From NCBI GenBank assembly GCA_945879625.1, contig CAMCVA010000001.1, forward strand, positions 62,001-126,000: a DNA stretch of 64,000 bases, in the 5' to 3' direction. Positions 28,019 to 37,732 of this stretch are shown piece by piece. The notes beneath the pieces were generated by a model that saw only the letters and a list, made by a program, of their open reading frames with translations, did not search any database and was not told the DNA's origin. How positions within the stretch are numbered: position 1 is the stretch's first letter; every line of letters begins with the position of its first letter. The translations under genes and the position numbers were made by a program. Source of the stretch: Flavobacterium psychrophilum (GTDB lineage Bacteria; Bacteroidota; Bacteroidia; Flavobacteriales; Flavobacteriaceae).

Positions 28019-30190
28019 TTATAAATTTTCTTTGATAAAGTTGGTGATTTTAGTAAACAGCTGAATGCGCGTTTTCCCGCCGTAAATGCCGTGATTTTTG
28101 TCGGGATAAATTTGCGAATCAAATTGTTTATTGGCTTGAATTAAGGCTTCCATCATTTGCATGGAATTTTGCAGGTGCACATTGTCGTCGCCCGACCCGT
28201 GAATCAATAAGAATTTGCCTTTGAGTTTATTTACGTGATTAATGGGCGAATTATCATCATAACCCGTTGGATTTTCTTGTGGAGTTTGCAAATACCGCTC
28301 GGTGTAAATGCTGTCATAAAATCGCCAGCTGGTTACCGGAGCAACTGCAACTGCCATTTTGAAAACATCGGCACCTTTCAAGATGCAATTGCTGGCCATG
28401 AATCCTCCATAGGACCAACCCCAAATCCCAATACGCGCGGCGTCTATGTAGGAATAAGCACCAAACACCTTGGCAGCGGCTATTTGATCTTCTACTTCGT
28501 ATTTACCCAATTCTTTTTGCGTACATTTTTTGAAGGCTGCCCCTTTAAATCCGGTTCCTCTTCCGTCTACACAGGCCACCAAATACCCTTGTTGGGCCAA
28601 GGACTGAAACCAATAATCGTCTGAACTATTCCAATCGTTGTTCACTTGTTGGGATCCTGGACCAGCATATTGGTACATCAAAAGCGGGTATTTGCGTGAA
28701 GGATCAAAATCGGCGGGCTTCAAAATCCAAGCGTTCAATTCGTTTCCTTCGGCAGTTTTAAGTACAAAAAATTCTTTGGCTCCCAAGTTGTAGTTAGTCA
28801 ATTTGCTTTGTAAGGCCTCATTCAACTCAATGTTTTTGAGCAATTTTCCCGACTTGGTTTCGTGTAGTGAATACTGTAAAGGCTGATTAGCAGAAGAATA
28901 GGTTTCTATAAAATAGGCAAAATTTGGACTAAAGGTGGCCGCGTTCGTCCCCAATTTGATAGACAAACATTGCTTGGTTTTTCCGGTCAATCCAATTTTA
29001 TATACCGCTCTATTGATAGATCCTTGCTCGGTCGATTGATACAAAATGGACTTGGTTTTGGGGTCGTAACCATAATAGGCGGTTACTTCCCAACTGCCTT
29101 TGGTGATTTGATTTTTTAGTTTTCCGGCCGAATCATACAAATAGATGTGATTGAATCCGTCTTTTTCGCTGGTCCAAATAAAGCTGTTGTCGGGCAAAAA
29201 AGTGAGGTTGTCGGTCACGTCTACATAGGCCTTGTCTTTTTCGTTGAGCGCCACACGGGTTTGCAAGGTGGTTCCATTTATGAACAACAAATCTAAATTG
29301 TCTTGGTGGCGATTGAGCACTTGTGCCGAAAGCGTATTGGCCTCGGCAGTCCATTGCATCCGGGCGATATAAAAATCGTGATAGGTTGACAAATCAACGG
29401 TTTGGGTTTGATTGGTCGCCAGATCATAGACGTGTAACGAAACTTCTGAGTTTTTCTCCCCCGCTTTGGGGTACTTGAAGGTTTCTATGCTAGGATACAA
29501 CTCCTTTTGAAAAACCGACATGCTAAATTCGGGCACCTGGGATTCGTCAAATTTGATGTAGGCCAACTTTTTGCTGTCTTTGCTCCAATCAAAAGCGCGA
29601 ACAAAGGCAAATTCTTCTTCGTATACCCAATCAGTAATTCCGTTTATGATGAAGTTTTTACGGCCGTCCTTGGTGAGTTGGGTGGTTGATTTGGTTGAAA
29701 AATTATAGACAAACAAATTGTTGTCTTTGGCAAAGGCCAACTGCAAACCATCGGGAGAAAAAGTAGGCTCTTGCACGGGAAAATCTAACAATTTGGTGAC
29801 CGATTTGGTGACTATATCATACAAATAATAATCGGCAGTGAACGAATATCGGTAAATTTGGGTTGAATTGGTAGCCAATAAAATTTGCTTTTCGTTGGGG
29901 CTAAAGGTGTAGCTGTCAATGCCATCCTTAAGTAGCGGTTGATTCTTGGTGTCGATGAGCGTACTAATTTGTTGCAGTGTAGCAAAATCAAAAAGGTTGA
30001 TTTGCATGCTTTGGGTGCTTCGGTCGTAGTTGAGCACCGTGTATTGATTGGTGTTTTTTAGGGCTTGTAATTCGTCCATTCCTTTGGCGCGAAATGCTCC
30101 GGTATAAATGTCCTCGACGGTAATTTTTTGTTGGGCGAAAACCGATAGGTGTAGGGCCAAGACAAAGGCAAAAAGTGATGCTATTCTCAT
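28019..30190 (-). CDS. S9B dipeptidyl/tripeptidyl peptidase (DPP4-like)
   Basis: This exported serine peptidase of 723 residues probably releases Xaa-Pro di- or tripeptides from peptide N-termini. A signal peptide (MRIASLFAFVLALHLSVFAQ) is followed by an eight-bladed beta-propeller (about 40-480) with the WVYEEEF segment that supplies the double-Glu S1' anchor of DPP4. An alpha/beta hydrolase domain follows with the Ser in GWSYGG, Asp in GSGDDNVH and His in KNHGI. It heads an operon with a peptide transporter, fitting extracellular or periplasmic peptide use. Confidence 0.93.
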   Translation of the reverse strand: MRIASLFAFVLALHLSVFAQQKITVEDIYTGAFRAKGMDELQALKNTNQYTVLNYDRSTQSMQINLFDFATLQQISTLIDTKNQPLLKDGIDSYTFSPNEKQILLATNSTQIYRYSFTADYYLYDIVTKSVTKLLDFPVQEPTFSPDGLQLAFAKDNNLFVYNFSTKSTTQLTKDGRKNFIINGITDWVYEEEFAFVRAFDWSKDSKKLAYIKFDESQVPEFSMSVFQKELYPSIETFKYPKAGEKNSEVSLHVYDLATNQTQTVDLSTYHDFYIARMQWTAEANTLSAQVLNRHQDNLDLLFINGTTLQTRVALNEKDKAYVDVTDNLTFLPDNSFIWTSEKDGFNHIYLYDSAGKLKNQITKGSWEVTAYYGYDPKTKSILYQSTEQGSINRAVYKIGLTGKTKQCLSIKLGTNAATFSPNFAYFIETYSSANQPLQYSLHETKSGKLLKNIELNEALQSKLTNYNLGAKEFFVLKTAEGNELNAWILKPADFDPSRKYPLLMYQYAGPGSQQVNNDWNSSDDYWFQSLAQQGYLVACVDGRGTGFKGAAFKKCTQKELGKYEVEDQIAAAKVFGAYSYIDAARIGIWGWSYGGFMASNCILKGADVFKMAVAVAPVTSWRFYDSIYTERYLQTPQENPTGYDDNSPINHVNKLKGKFLLIHGSGDDNVHLQNSMQMMEALIQANKQFDSQIYPDKNHGIYGGKTRIQLFTKITNFIKENL

Positions 30191-30334
30191 AAATCTAAAG
30201 TAATTTTAAAAACATTCAATTTTAGTGAAAAAAATGCAATTATTGCCACATTTTCGAAATAAATTAGAGCCAATCCACGCAAAATTAAGACGAAGTTCGC
30301 ACTCAAAATCGCATACAATCCCACTGCTATCCGT

Positions 30335-30342
30335 TATATTTG
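30335..30342 (+). promoter_or_regulatory. Probable -7 box (TATATTTG) for the HMG-CoA reductase gene
   Basis: TATATTTG matches TAnnTTTG and ends 25 bases before the start codon. No TTTG is visible at the -33 distance. Confidence 0.5.
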
Positions 30343-30367
30343 TATGCTTTTTTAAACTACGTTTATT

Positions 30368-31684
30368 ATGACAAATGCCATTGCCGGATTTTCAAAATTG
30401 AGCAAAGCAGACAAACTCAACTGGTTGTCTGAGCAGTATTTTGCTACTCCCCACGAGGCAAGCCAATTGCTTCAACAATATTGGAACTCCGACCAGGCGC
30501 TCCAAAAGTTACACGACGAATTTATAGAAAACACAGTCAGTAATTTTTATTTGCCACTGGGTGTAGCTCCAAATTTTGTGATTAATGGGAAAAATTACAC
30601 CATTCCCATGGCCATCGAAGAAAGTTCGGTGGTAGCAGCCGCGGCCAAATCGGCTAAGTTTTGGGCCAGTCGTGGCGGGTTTAAAACCCAAGTGATCAAT
30701 TCTGAAAAAATTGGTCAAGTGCATTTTATGTACCAAGGCGACAGCGAAAAATTGGCGAATTTCATAGAAAGCATACAACCCAACTTGCGCGAAGCCACCC
30801 GTGACATCACCAAAAATATGGAAGCGCGCGGCGGCGGAATTACTCAGATTGAGTTGCGCAACCAAACCCATAAATTGCCCAACTATTTTCAGTTGCACGC
30901 CACCTTTGAGACCAAAGATTCGATGGGGGCCAATTTTATCAATTCGTGTTTGGAGCAATTCGCCAAAACCATGACTGCAGAGGCGCAAGAATATGCAGCA
31001 TTTACCGAAGCCGAGAAAGACATCCAAATCGTGATGAGCATCTTGTCCAATTATGTCCCCAATTGTTTGGTCCGGGCCGAGGTTTCTTGTCCCATTGAAG
31101 AATTAGCCGAAAAAAAATTAGAACATCCCGCCGAGTTTGCCGAGAAATTTGTGCAAGCGGTACAAATAGCCCAAGTCGAGCCGTTTCGAGCCGTAACCCA
31201 CAACAAGGGCATCATGAACGGAATTGACGCGGTGGTGTTGGCTACCGGAAATGATTTTCGAGCGGTTGAAGCGGGTGTACATGCCTACGCAGCCAGAGAT
31301 GGACAATACCGGAGTTTAACCCACGCCACCATAGAAGACGGCATTTTCCGGTTTTGGATCGAAATTCCGTTAGCCTTAGGAACTGTAGGCGGTTTGACCA
31401 ACTTGCATCCTTTGGTGAAATGGAGTTTGGAACTGTTGCAAAAGCCATCGGCACACGAACTGATGCAACTAGTAGCCGTAGCGGGCTTGGCGCAGAATTT
31501 TGCCGCCTTGCGTTCGCTCACCACAACCGGAATTCAAGAAGGACACATGAAAATGCACCTGAACAATATTTTGCTACAACTGCAAGCCACCCAACAAGAA
31601 CATGAAGCGGTGCAACAGCACTTCAAAAAAGAAACCGTAACCCATGCGGCTGTGGTTTCGTTTGTGGCACGATTAAGAGCTTAG
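30368..31684 (+). CDS. Class II hydroxymethylglutaryl-CoA reductase
   Basis: The enzyme interconverts HMG-CoA and mevalonate. The class II type is called degradative in databases, but in flavobacteria it probably serves isoprenoid synthesis by the mevalonate route. The 438 residues include the catalytic Glu in AIEESSVVAAAAKSAKFW, the Lys/Asp region VLATGNDFRAVEAG with nearby GTVGGLTNLHP, and the C-terminal His in EGHMKMHL. Its stop codon is followed 11 bases later by the ATG of a GHMP kinase gene, which fits a shared pathway. Confidence 0.93.
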   Translation: MTNAIAGFSKLSKADKLNWLSEQYFATPHEASQLLQQYWNSDQALQKLHDEFIENTVSNFYLPLGVAPNFVINGKNYTIPMAIEESSVVAAAAKSAKFWASRGGFKTQVINSEKIGQVHFMYQGDSEKLANFIESIQPNLREATRDITKNMEARGGGITQIELRNQTHKLPNYFQLHATFETKDSMGANFINSCLEQFAKTMTAEAQEYAAFTEAEKDIQIVMSILSNYVPNCLVRAEVSCPIEELAEKKLEHPAEFAEKFVQAVQIAQVEPFRAVTHNKGIMNGIDAVVLATGNDFRAVEAGVHAYAARDGQYRSLTHATIEDGIFRFWIEIPLALGTVGGLTNLHPLVKWSLELLQKPSAHELMQLVAVAGLAQNFAALRSLTTTGIQEGHMKMHLNNILLQLQATQQEHEAVQQHFKKETVTHAAVVSFVARLRA

Positions 31685-31695
31685 TGTCGAGAAAT

Positions 31696-32604
31696 ATGGA
31701 ACAGCAATTTTACAGCAACGGCAAACTTCTACTCACTGGCGAATACGTAGTGCTGAGTGGCGCCAATGCCTTGGCTGTTCCCACAAAACTTGGACAATGG
31801 CTTCGCGTAAAACCAGCCGATAAAAACGGCCTACATTGGCAAAGTTTTGATGCAGATGGGAGTTGTTGGTTTGAAACCCATATTGATTGGGCCGATTTAC
31901 AAACTCCACCAAGCGCCGAAAAAAGCGTTCGAAATACCTTGCTCAGCATTCTCCAAAATGCGCAAAATTTAAATTCTGCATTTTTAAAAAATCAAGAGGG
32001 TTTTGCTGTTACTACCCAACTCAGCTTTCCTAAAAAATGGGGCTTGGGCACTTCATCGACTTTGATTAATAACGTGGCACAATGGGCCCAAGTTGACGCC
32101 TATCGTTTGTTGTTTGACAGTTTTGGCGGAAGCGGATATGACATTGCCTGTGCGCAACATGATTCGGCAATTGTATACCGACTAGAAAATGAATTGCCGA
32201 TAGTAAATCCAGTCGCGCTGCATCCGCTTTGCCAAGCGAACTTGTATTTTGTGTACCTCAACCAAAAACAAAACAGCAAAGAAGCTATTGCGGCCTATTA
32301 TAAAAAACAACACCGCTTGGCTGATCATTGCGCTGAAATAAGTGCCATAACAGCAGCCCTTTTGGCCGATACCTCCTATGCAAATTGGTTTATTCAGTTG
32401 CAAAAGCACGAAACGATACTCAGTAATTTATTGGAAATGCAAACCGTGCAAGAAGCCTATTTTGCTGATTTTGATGGGGTGTTGAAAAGTTTGGGTGCTT
32501 GGGGTGGCGATTTTGTGATGGTGCTGAGCGCATCAGATCCTTCCGCCTATTTCACTCAAAAAGGCTATCCTACGATTCTAACTTATGCAGAACTCATTAA
32601 ATAA
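31696..32604 (+). CDS. GYDIA-type GHMP kinase (mevalonate kinase-like)
   Basis: This is a sugar/mevalonate-type small-molecule kinase of about 302 residues. The N-terminal LLLTGEYVVLSGANALAVP resembles mevalonate and phosphomevalonate kinases. GLGTSSTL is the ATP-binding GHMP loop, and FGGSGYDIACAQ is the motif that names the family. The substrate is not certain, but adjacency to HMG-CoA reductase points to mevalonate or a phosphorylated form. A GTG at 31684 overlapping the previous stop could also start it, but the ATG at 31696 gives the normal family N-terminus (MEQQFYSNGK). Confidence 0.88.
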   Translation: MEQQFYSNGKLLLTGEYVVLSGANALAVPTKLGQWLRVKPADKNGLHWQSFDADGSCWFETHIDWADLQTPPSAEKSVRNTLLSILQNAQNLNSAFLKNQEGFAVTTQLSFPKKWGLGTSSTLINNVAQWAQVDAYRLLFDSFGGSGYDIACAQHDSAIVYRLENELPIVNPVALHPLCQANLYFVYLNQKQNSKEAIAAYYKKQHRLADHCAEISAITAALLADTSYANWFIQLQKHETILSNLLEMQTVQEAYFADFDGVLKSLGAWGGDFVMVLSASDPSAYFTQKGYPTILTYAELIK

Positions 32605-32639
32605 AAAAACCCGATTCAACTGAACCGGGTTTCTTTTTT
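32603..32639. terminator. Bidirectional terminator between the GHMP kinase and ppiD genes
   Basis: Arms AAACCCG (32607-32613) and CGGGTTT (32626-32632) are flanked by A and T runs between two converging genes. Confidence 0.85.
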
Positions 32640-32654
32640 ATGTTTGTATGTCAA

Positions 32655-34751
32655 TTAGTAATTGAACTTCGCGCGATTGTCTTCGATATCGGCTTCCTCT
32701 TTCAAGGCAGGTATTACACGGCCGGTATACGATTGTACTTGTGATTTTACTTTGTTCACGTAATCAGCGTGGTTTTTCAAGGCTGGTGCTTTGGTAATCG
32801 CGATTGCTTTTACAACATACACTCCAGAATTTCCTTCGATTGGTGCAGATACTTTGTTTTGACCTAAAGCAACTGCAGTTCCAACTACTTTACGTTCTGG
32901 TCCTGCATTTGGGATATTGGCATTGTCTAAAGTTAAATCAACAGCTTGCTGAATTGCAACACCCGATGATTGCGCCACAGCTTCTAATGTTGATCCTTTC
33001 ATTTTGGCCGTGATTAAAGCGGCTTTCTTTTTGTTTTTCAAGATTGGCTCAACTGATGGCTTGGCATCTTCTACGGCCATTAATCCTTTGTCACTTGCTT
33101 TTTTCACTTTCACGATTACGTTACCCATATTGGCAACTTCAAATCGTTTCACATCACCTACGTTGGTTTCTTTGTCAAATGCCCAGCGAACAATTTGTCT
33201 TTGTGGACCTAATCCGCCAAATACTTCGTCCATTTCTTTCACTTTTACAGCCGGAGTCACGGTCAATTTTTGGGCTTTAGCTGATTTCTCAAAATCTTTC
33301 TCGTTGGCGTCCATTTCAAATTGAACCGCTTGGGTATACAATTTGTCGGTAGTAGATTCTGATGGCTCAATTTTTTGTGCAATAGTTGCCAAACGCACTG
33401 CGTCTTGTTTGTCGGTTACATTGATGATGTGGAATCCGAAATCGGTTTCAACCAATCCAATTTTTCCAACTGGGTTTCCAAAAACAAAATCATTGAATGG
33501 TTTTACCATTTGTCCGGGTGCAAAATAACCCAAATCGCCACCTTGTTGTGCAGAGGAATCATCCGAGTTGGTTAAGGCCAACATCAAGAAGCTCGTTGGA
33601 TTGGCTTGCACTTGGGCCAATAATGATTGGGCTTTGGCTTGAGCTTGTTCTTTGGTACGTTTTTCTTTTTTGTTGGGAACCTGTGTGCCTTCGTAGCTAA
33701 TCAAGATATGACTCGCTTTGGCAGAAGCACCCGCTTTACGACCCATTGCTTTTGAAACACAATAGTAAGGTCCTCTCATGTATGGTCCGTAAATTGTGCC
33801 TGGCGCCAAAGCAAAAAGAGCGTCTGCGTGTTCTGCAGGCAAATCTTTTTTGGCCGTGTAGGTTGAATCATAAGGAATATCTGAATTTGCATTTACAAAA
33901 TCCACCATATTGGTAGCGCCTTTAAAACCTGGCAACGTATCGTTTTTACCCGTTGCTTGATTGTACACAACACTTCCAGCCAACAACCCATTTACTTTGG
34001 TTTTCACTTCGGCTTCATCTGCTGGAGAAGCTTTGTCTTCTATCACAACATAATCCAATTCACGAGAAGCATCCGCTTTGTATTTTTTCTCGTTTTTCTT
34101 CATGTAATCGGTAATCTCGTCATCCGAAACTTTTACGTCGCTGTCTTTGATAGAGGAATACAAAACCGCCACATAATCTAGGTTGACTTTGTTGGCTTCC
34201 ATTTCGTATTTCAATTTTCCTTCGGCTTCGGTAGTGAACAAACCACCTTTTACCATGGCGTTGTAGATTTGGTATTTGGCGTTGAGTTCGGCTTCTTTTT
34301 CGCGATCCTTCACATATTGTGCTTGCTCTGGATTGGATTTGAAGTATTCTTTGAATTTGGCTAAATCAAATTGACCTGCTGCATTTTGAAACAACGGGTT
34401 TTGTCCAATATTTTGATCGGATTTCAAGGCTTCCATGATGTGTTTTTCACCGGCTTGAATGCCCAGTTTTTCAAACTCTGCAGACAACAGGGCGATAGCC
34501 ACTTCCTGATCCCATACACGATTTACTGCTTGGGTAGGTGTCATTCCTTGTTGACCACTTTTCTCTACATTACTTACTTTCACTCTAAAGTCTTCAAAAG
34601 AAATGTCTTTTCCGTTTACGCTTCCGATGTATTTTGAATTTCCAAAACCACCATTGCTGTACAAATCTTGTACAATGAAAGCCAATAATGAAAATCCAAT
34701 AACGGCTATAAGAAGTAGGGAACGTTGTCTAATTTTTTGTAAAACTGCCAT
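32655..34751 (-). CDS. PpiD-like membrane-anchored peptidyl-prolyl isomerase
   Basis: This 698-residue periplasmic folding factor is anchored by an N-terminal helix (about 12-30, LLLIAVIGFSLLAFIV). A SurA/PpiD-type N-domain covers about 30-230. A parvulin domain begins around residue 340 with ASHILISYEGT and includes GGDLGYFAPGQM and VGLVETDFGFHIINV. A second, degenerate parvulin-like region follows. It assists outer-membrane or secreted protein folding. It lies downstream of the coaX-lptC group on the same strand, a neighbourhood kept in many flavobacteria. Confidence 0.9.
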   Translation of the reverse strand: MAVLQKIRQRSLLLIAVIGFSLLAFIVQDLYSNGGFGNSKYIGSVNGKDISFEDFRVKVSNVEKSGQQGMTPTQAVNRVWDQEVAIALLSAEFEKLGIQAGEKHIMEALKSDQNIGQNPLFQNAAGQFDLAKFKEYFKSNPEQAQYVKDREKEAELNAKYQIYNAMVKGGLFTTEAEGKLKYEMEANKVNLDYVAVLYSSIKDSDVKVSDDEITDYMKKNEKKYKADASRELDYVVIEDKASPADEAEVKTKVNGLLAGSVVYNQATGKNDTLPGFKGATNMVDFVNANSDIPYDSTYTAKKDLPAEHADALFALAPGTIYGPYMRGPYYCVSKAMGRKAGASAKASHILISYEGTQVPNKKEKRTKEQAQAKAQSLLAQVQANPTSFLMLALTNSDDSSAQQGGDLGYFAPGQMVKPFNDFVFGNPVGKIGLVETDFGFHIINVTDKQDAVRLATIAQKIEPSESTTDKLYTQAVQFEMDANEKDFEKSAKAQKLTVTPAVKVKEMDEVFGGLGPQRQIVRWAFDKETNVGDVKRFEVANMGNVIVKVKKASDKGLMAVEDAKPSVEPILKNKKKAALITAKMKGSTLEAVAQSSGVAIQQAVDLTLDNANIPNAGPERKVVGTAVALGQNKVSAPIEGNSGVYVVKAIAITKAPALKNHADYVNKVKSQVQSYTGRVIPALKEEADIEDNRAKFNY

Positions 34752-34886
34752 GTTTATTCGTGTTAATTTTTAATTCAGTTTGCGAAAATACAATTATCTA
34801 TTTAATTACCATAAGGGATTAAATATAATTTGCTTGAAAAACTATTTTTTTAAAGAAATCGCCTTGCGTATGCCAAAACAAGGGGT

Positions 34887-35087
34887 TTAGTCTTGTTTTT
34901 TGGTCGTTTGGTTTTGTTGCATCTTGGCCGCAAATCGACGGCGAAAGAAGAAGGTAAATAAGGCGATGGCCGCAAAAAAGAAAGAGATCCACGGTTTTTC
35001 GGGATTATTCCATTTGACAATACCATCGTAAATGCAATACAAAGCCAAGGCTAAGTAGATGTACTGGGTGTATTTTAAGTAATTCAT
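34887..35087 (-). CDS. Small two-helix membrane protein
   Basis: This 66-residue protein of unknown function has two hydrophobic segments (about 6-24 and 32-50). The second is followed by a basic patch FFRRRFAAK and a Gln/Lys-rich tail. It starts 3 bases after the lptC stop, which supports translation as part of that operon. Nothing in it suggests an enzyme. Confidence 0.7.
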   Translation of the reverse strand: MNYLKYTQYIYLALALYCIYDGIVKWNNPEKPWISFFFAAIALFTFFFRRRFAAKMQQNQTTKKQD

Positions 35088-35089
35088 AG

Positions 35090-35662
35090 CTATTCTGATT
35101 GATCAATTTCTCCGTTAATGCGTTGGGAATTTACCCGTTTAAAATCTTTGCTAAAATCTATTCCTTCTCCATAAGAAACACCTTTGGGGTCGGTAAACTT
35201 AAACTTTTTCTCGGTAAAAAACCATTCGTTTTTTTGGTCGTAATAGAGCTGTTCGGTTTCCATTTGTTGCCCAAATTCGTTGCTAATTACCACCTGATTT
35301 TGCAAATCTATAATGTCTGTGCCTTTGAAGGTGACCGCGTAATTAGATCGAATAAACGTTCTTTTGCCTTTGCTGTCGTACATCGTGACCAATACCCCTT
35401 TGGGAAACTCGGTGTAGGGAAATTCTACGTTGGCATAATCCAACATTTTTTTACTTTCCAGTATCGAGGTGATGCGCCCGGAATCGGTGTATTTGAGATT
35501 GAAATCTTCGGCTTCGCCTGCGGGAGCAAATTGGGAGAAATTAATTTTTTGAACTTCTTTAAAATTACTTTCACAGCTCAGTAAGCCGAGTGAAAAAAGA
35601 AAAGAAAGACATCCCGCTAGGCAATGATTTCGATGCAAAGAAAAGCCAAATACAGGTTTCAT
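35090..35662 (-). CDS. lptC: LPS export protein LptC (lipoprotein form)
   Basis: LptC passes lipopolysaccharide from the LptB2FG complex to the periplasmic bridge. The protein of about 190 residues has a lipobox (GLLSC) where Proteobacteria have a membrane anchor, then a beta-jellyroll with LVTMYDSKGKRTFIRSNYAV and the terminal VSYGEGIDFSKDF segment. The ATG at 35662 shares one base with the preceding stop (TAATG), the likely start. An ATG nine codons upstream gives an unnatural polar lead. Coupling to the preceding outer membrane protein gene is direct. Confidence 0.87.
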   Translation of the reverse strand: MKPVFGFSLHRNHCLAGCLSFLFSLGLLSCESNFKEVQKINFSQFAPAGEAEDFNLKYTDSGRITSILESKKMLDYANVEFPYTEFPKGVLVTMYDSKGKRTFIRSNYAVTFKGTDIIDLQNQVVISNEFGQQMETEQLYYDQKNEWFFTEKKFKFTDPKGVSYGEGIDFSKDFKRVNSQRINGEIDQSE

Positions 35663-36906
35663 TAATCGTATTTGCGTTTCACAAACCATTTGTCATTGAG
35701 TGACAAACTCATGACCACGTTGGTGTAATTTTCTCGAACCAAATTGGCTTTTGTAGTTCCCTTTTGGCCGTATTCAACACCAATATTGAGGTTGGAGAAT
35801 GTTCCGCCTAGTGGCAAACCAAATCCGGCAGTAAACGCATAATCTGAGATGGTTTGGTTTTGAATTACTAAACCGGTATTTTCATAGCGAAAGCCTGTAC
35901 GGTAGGTGATTTTTTGAAAGTAGTTGGAAAAGGCATTGTAATTGGGCACCCAAAATCCACCTAAACTGTATTTGTATCCGTTTTTGAACGAGGCTACTGT
36001 AATGTTGTCGTAGCGATTGCCCATAGCATTAGTTTGATTCCAAGTGAACTCCGTTCCGATCATCCATTGGCGTGTTTTTCCAATTCCTGCACCTACCGAA
36101 ATCTGATTGGGCATTTGCAGCCTAGAAGTAGTTTGGTTTTGGGATAAAACATCAACTACTTGTGGCGAAAGATATTCGGTATAGGTAACCGAACTGATGG
36201 AGCGATCGGTGTTTGTAGATAAATTGCTGTTGTAGTTGTAATGGATTCCGCTGTAAAAATCATACTTCGCGATTTTACGTTGGTATAAAGCGCCAATTTT
36301 ATAGTTAAACCCAGATAACACAGTTGTGTTTTCTTCTAGGGTTCCATATTGAATGCCGTCAATGTATTTTAGACTGCTGGTCTGTATCTCTCCAAAGTTG
36401 TAGTTGAGTTCTGCACCAACACTCAAATTGGGTTTTAGTTGCAATCCGTAGCCAAAAAATACTTTGTTCATGCCGCCAGTTCCTTCAAACTTTTGAATTA
36501 AACCCGAAGTAACATCGGTATTTCGCACCCGATAGCCCACTGCCGAATAGGGAATTAAACCAAAACTGAATCCTGAATTTTTGAGTGGAATGGCTACTGC
36601 CAAATAATCTAAGGTAGAACGCTGCGTTTTTTCTTTTTCAGTAAACGTGCGCAAAGTTCCTGAATTGAATGAGCCTCCCACTGTAAACGTAGTGAGTTTT
36701 AAGTACGAATACGAAGCCGGATTTTGGATAGAAACGTGAATACTGTCTGGCATAAATGACAAGCCACCCATAAGCCTATTTTCTACCGTTCCTTTGAAGC
36801 GGATCTCCCCGATTCCATAAAAGGAATAGGGCGACGAGGTAGATTGTTGTGCAACAGCCATAAAAGAGACCATAAGCAGCATGGAAAGGAGAATTTTTTT
36901 AGTCAT
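35662..36906 (-). CDS. Outer membrane beta-barrel protein of the coaX-lptC operon
   Basis: This 414-residue protein has a signal peptide (MTKKILLSMLLMVSFMAVAQ) and then repeated amphipathic beta strands resembling the FadL/OmpP1 group. GLSFMPDSIHVSIQNPASYSYL near the N-terminus is a recognisable lead of these proteins. The function is unknown. A transport or envelope-assembly role is inferred from the barrel and from its place before lptC. It overlaps coaX by 8 bases and lptC by 1 base, so all three are translationally coupled. Confidence 0.85.
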   Translation of the reverse strand: MTKKILLSMLLMVSFMAVAQQSTSSPYSFYGIGEIRFKGTVENRLMGGLSFMPDSIHVSIQNPASYSYLKLTTFTVGGSFNSGTLRTFTEKEKTQRSTLDYLAVAIPLKNSGFSFGLIPYSAVGYRVRNTDVTSGLIQKFEGTGGMNKVFFGYGLQLKPNLSVGAELNYNFGEIQTSSLKYIDGIQYGTLEENTTVLSGFNYKIGALYQRKIAKYDFYSGIHYNYNSNLSTNTDRSISSVTYTEYLSPQVVDVLSQNQTTSRLQMPNQISVGAGIGKTRQWMIGTEFTWNQTNAMGNRYDNITVASFKNGYKYSLGGFWVPNYNAFSNYFQKITYRTGFRYENTGLVIQNQTISDYAFTAGFGLPLGGTFSNLNIGVEYGQKGTTKANLVRENYTNVVMSLSLNDKWFVKRKYD

Positions 36907-37633
36907 TTTGGGTTTGGTATTGGTACGTTTGATTCAAGGCTTCTAAGAGGAAATTTGAATTGGCAAATATGGTATTTTTTACTCGTTTGGCCAAAAATTC
37001 TGCGTCGCCGCCAGTTAAAATTATGATAAATTTCCCCGCCTGCGCTTCATAGGCGGCAATGGTTCCTTCTATTTCGTACAACACGCCTTGTACCACGCCC
37101 GCATGCATCGATTCGGCAGTAGAATTTCCGATGGGGTGTTCGGGATATTTTTTTTCTAAAAGCGGCAATTTGGCGGTATAGGCATGCAAAGCTTTGTACC
37201 GCATTTCAAGGCCAGGCGAAATTGCTCCGCCCAAATAGACATTGTCGGCTGAGATATACTCGTAGGTAATGCAGGTGCCGGCATCAATCACCAACCGATT
37301 TTGGGCCGGAAATTGCAAGACAGCACCCGATGCCAATACCATTCGGTCTATTCCTAAGGTTGTAGGGGTGGCATAGGCCGAGCGGAAAGGGAATGTTGAT
37401 TGCTGCGAAATGCTATACACGGGGATAGTTTGCGCAGCTTCCTGAAGTAAATCCAAGATAGAATCACCTACACTGGACAGCACAATTGCCTTGATGGATG
37501 GGTAGTTTTTTAAAATTTCTTGCAACTGCTGTTTCACATCAGCAACACTAAATGCAAACGATTCACCCAAGGTATTCTTCTCAAATACAGCGGCTTTAAT
37601 TCGGGTATTTCCCACATCAATTACGAGGACCAT
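36899..37633 (-). CDS. coaX: Type III pantothenate kinase
   Basis: This enzyme phosphorylates pantothenate in the first step of coenzyme A synthesis, in the ASKHA fold. The 244 residues begin MVLVIDVGNTRIKAAVF with the phosphate-binding DVGNT. They also contain GIDRMVLASGAV, the catalytic and monovalent-cation region VIDAGTCITYE, and the substrate loop GGAISPGLEMRYKAL. The ATP site LTGGDAEFL is near the C-terminus. It is the first gene of a coupled unit with an outer membrane protein and lptC, and has a -7 box 20 bases upstream. Confidence 0.95.
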   Translation of the reverse strand: MVLVIDVGNTRIKAAVFEKNTLGESFAFSVADVKQQLQEILKNYPSIKAIVLSSVGDSILDLLQEAAQTIPVYSISQQSTFPFRSAYATPTTLGIDRMVLASGAVLQFPAQNRLVIDAGTCITYEYISADNVYLGGAISPGLEMRYKALHAYTAKLPLLEKKYPEHPIGNSTAESMHAGVVQGVLYEIEGTIAAYEAQAGKFIIILTGGDAEFLAKRVKNTIFANSNFLLEALNQTYQYQTQND

Positions 37634-37652
37634 TGGCAGTTTGCTTAGCCCA

Positions 37653-37660
37653 CAAAAGTA
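37653..37660 (-). promoter_or_regulatory. Probable -7 box (TACTTTTG) for the coaX operon
   Basis: On the minus strand TACTTTTG fits TAnnTTTG exactly. It lies 20 bases before the coaX ATG. No TTTG is seen at the -33 distance. Confidence 0.5.
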
Positions 37661-37684
37661 AGGATGATTTTTTTATGGATTTCG

Positions 37685-37715
37685 TTTGGATAAATTAAAA
37701 ATGATACTATATTTG
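37685..37715 (+). promoter_or_regulatory. Bacteroidota-type promoter for tRNA-Phe
   Basis: TTTG at 37685-37688 and TATATTTG at 37708-37715 are separated by 19 bases, a full consensus match. Transcription would begin about 10 bases before the tRNA. Confidence 0.8.
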
Positions 37716-37732
37716 CACCCTCAATACCAAAC

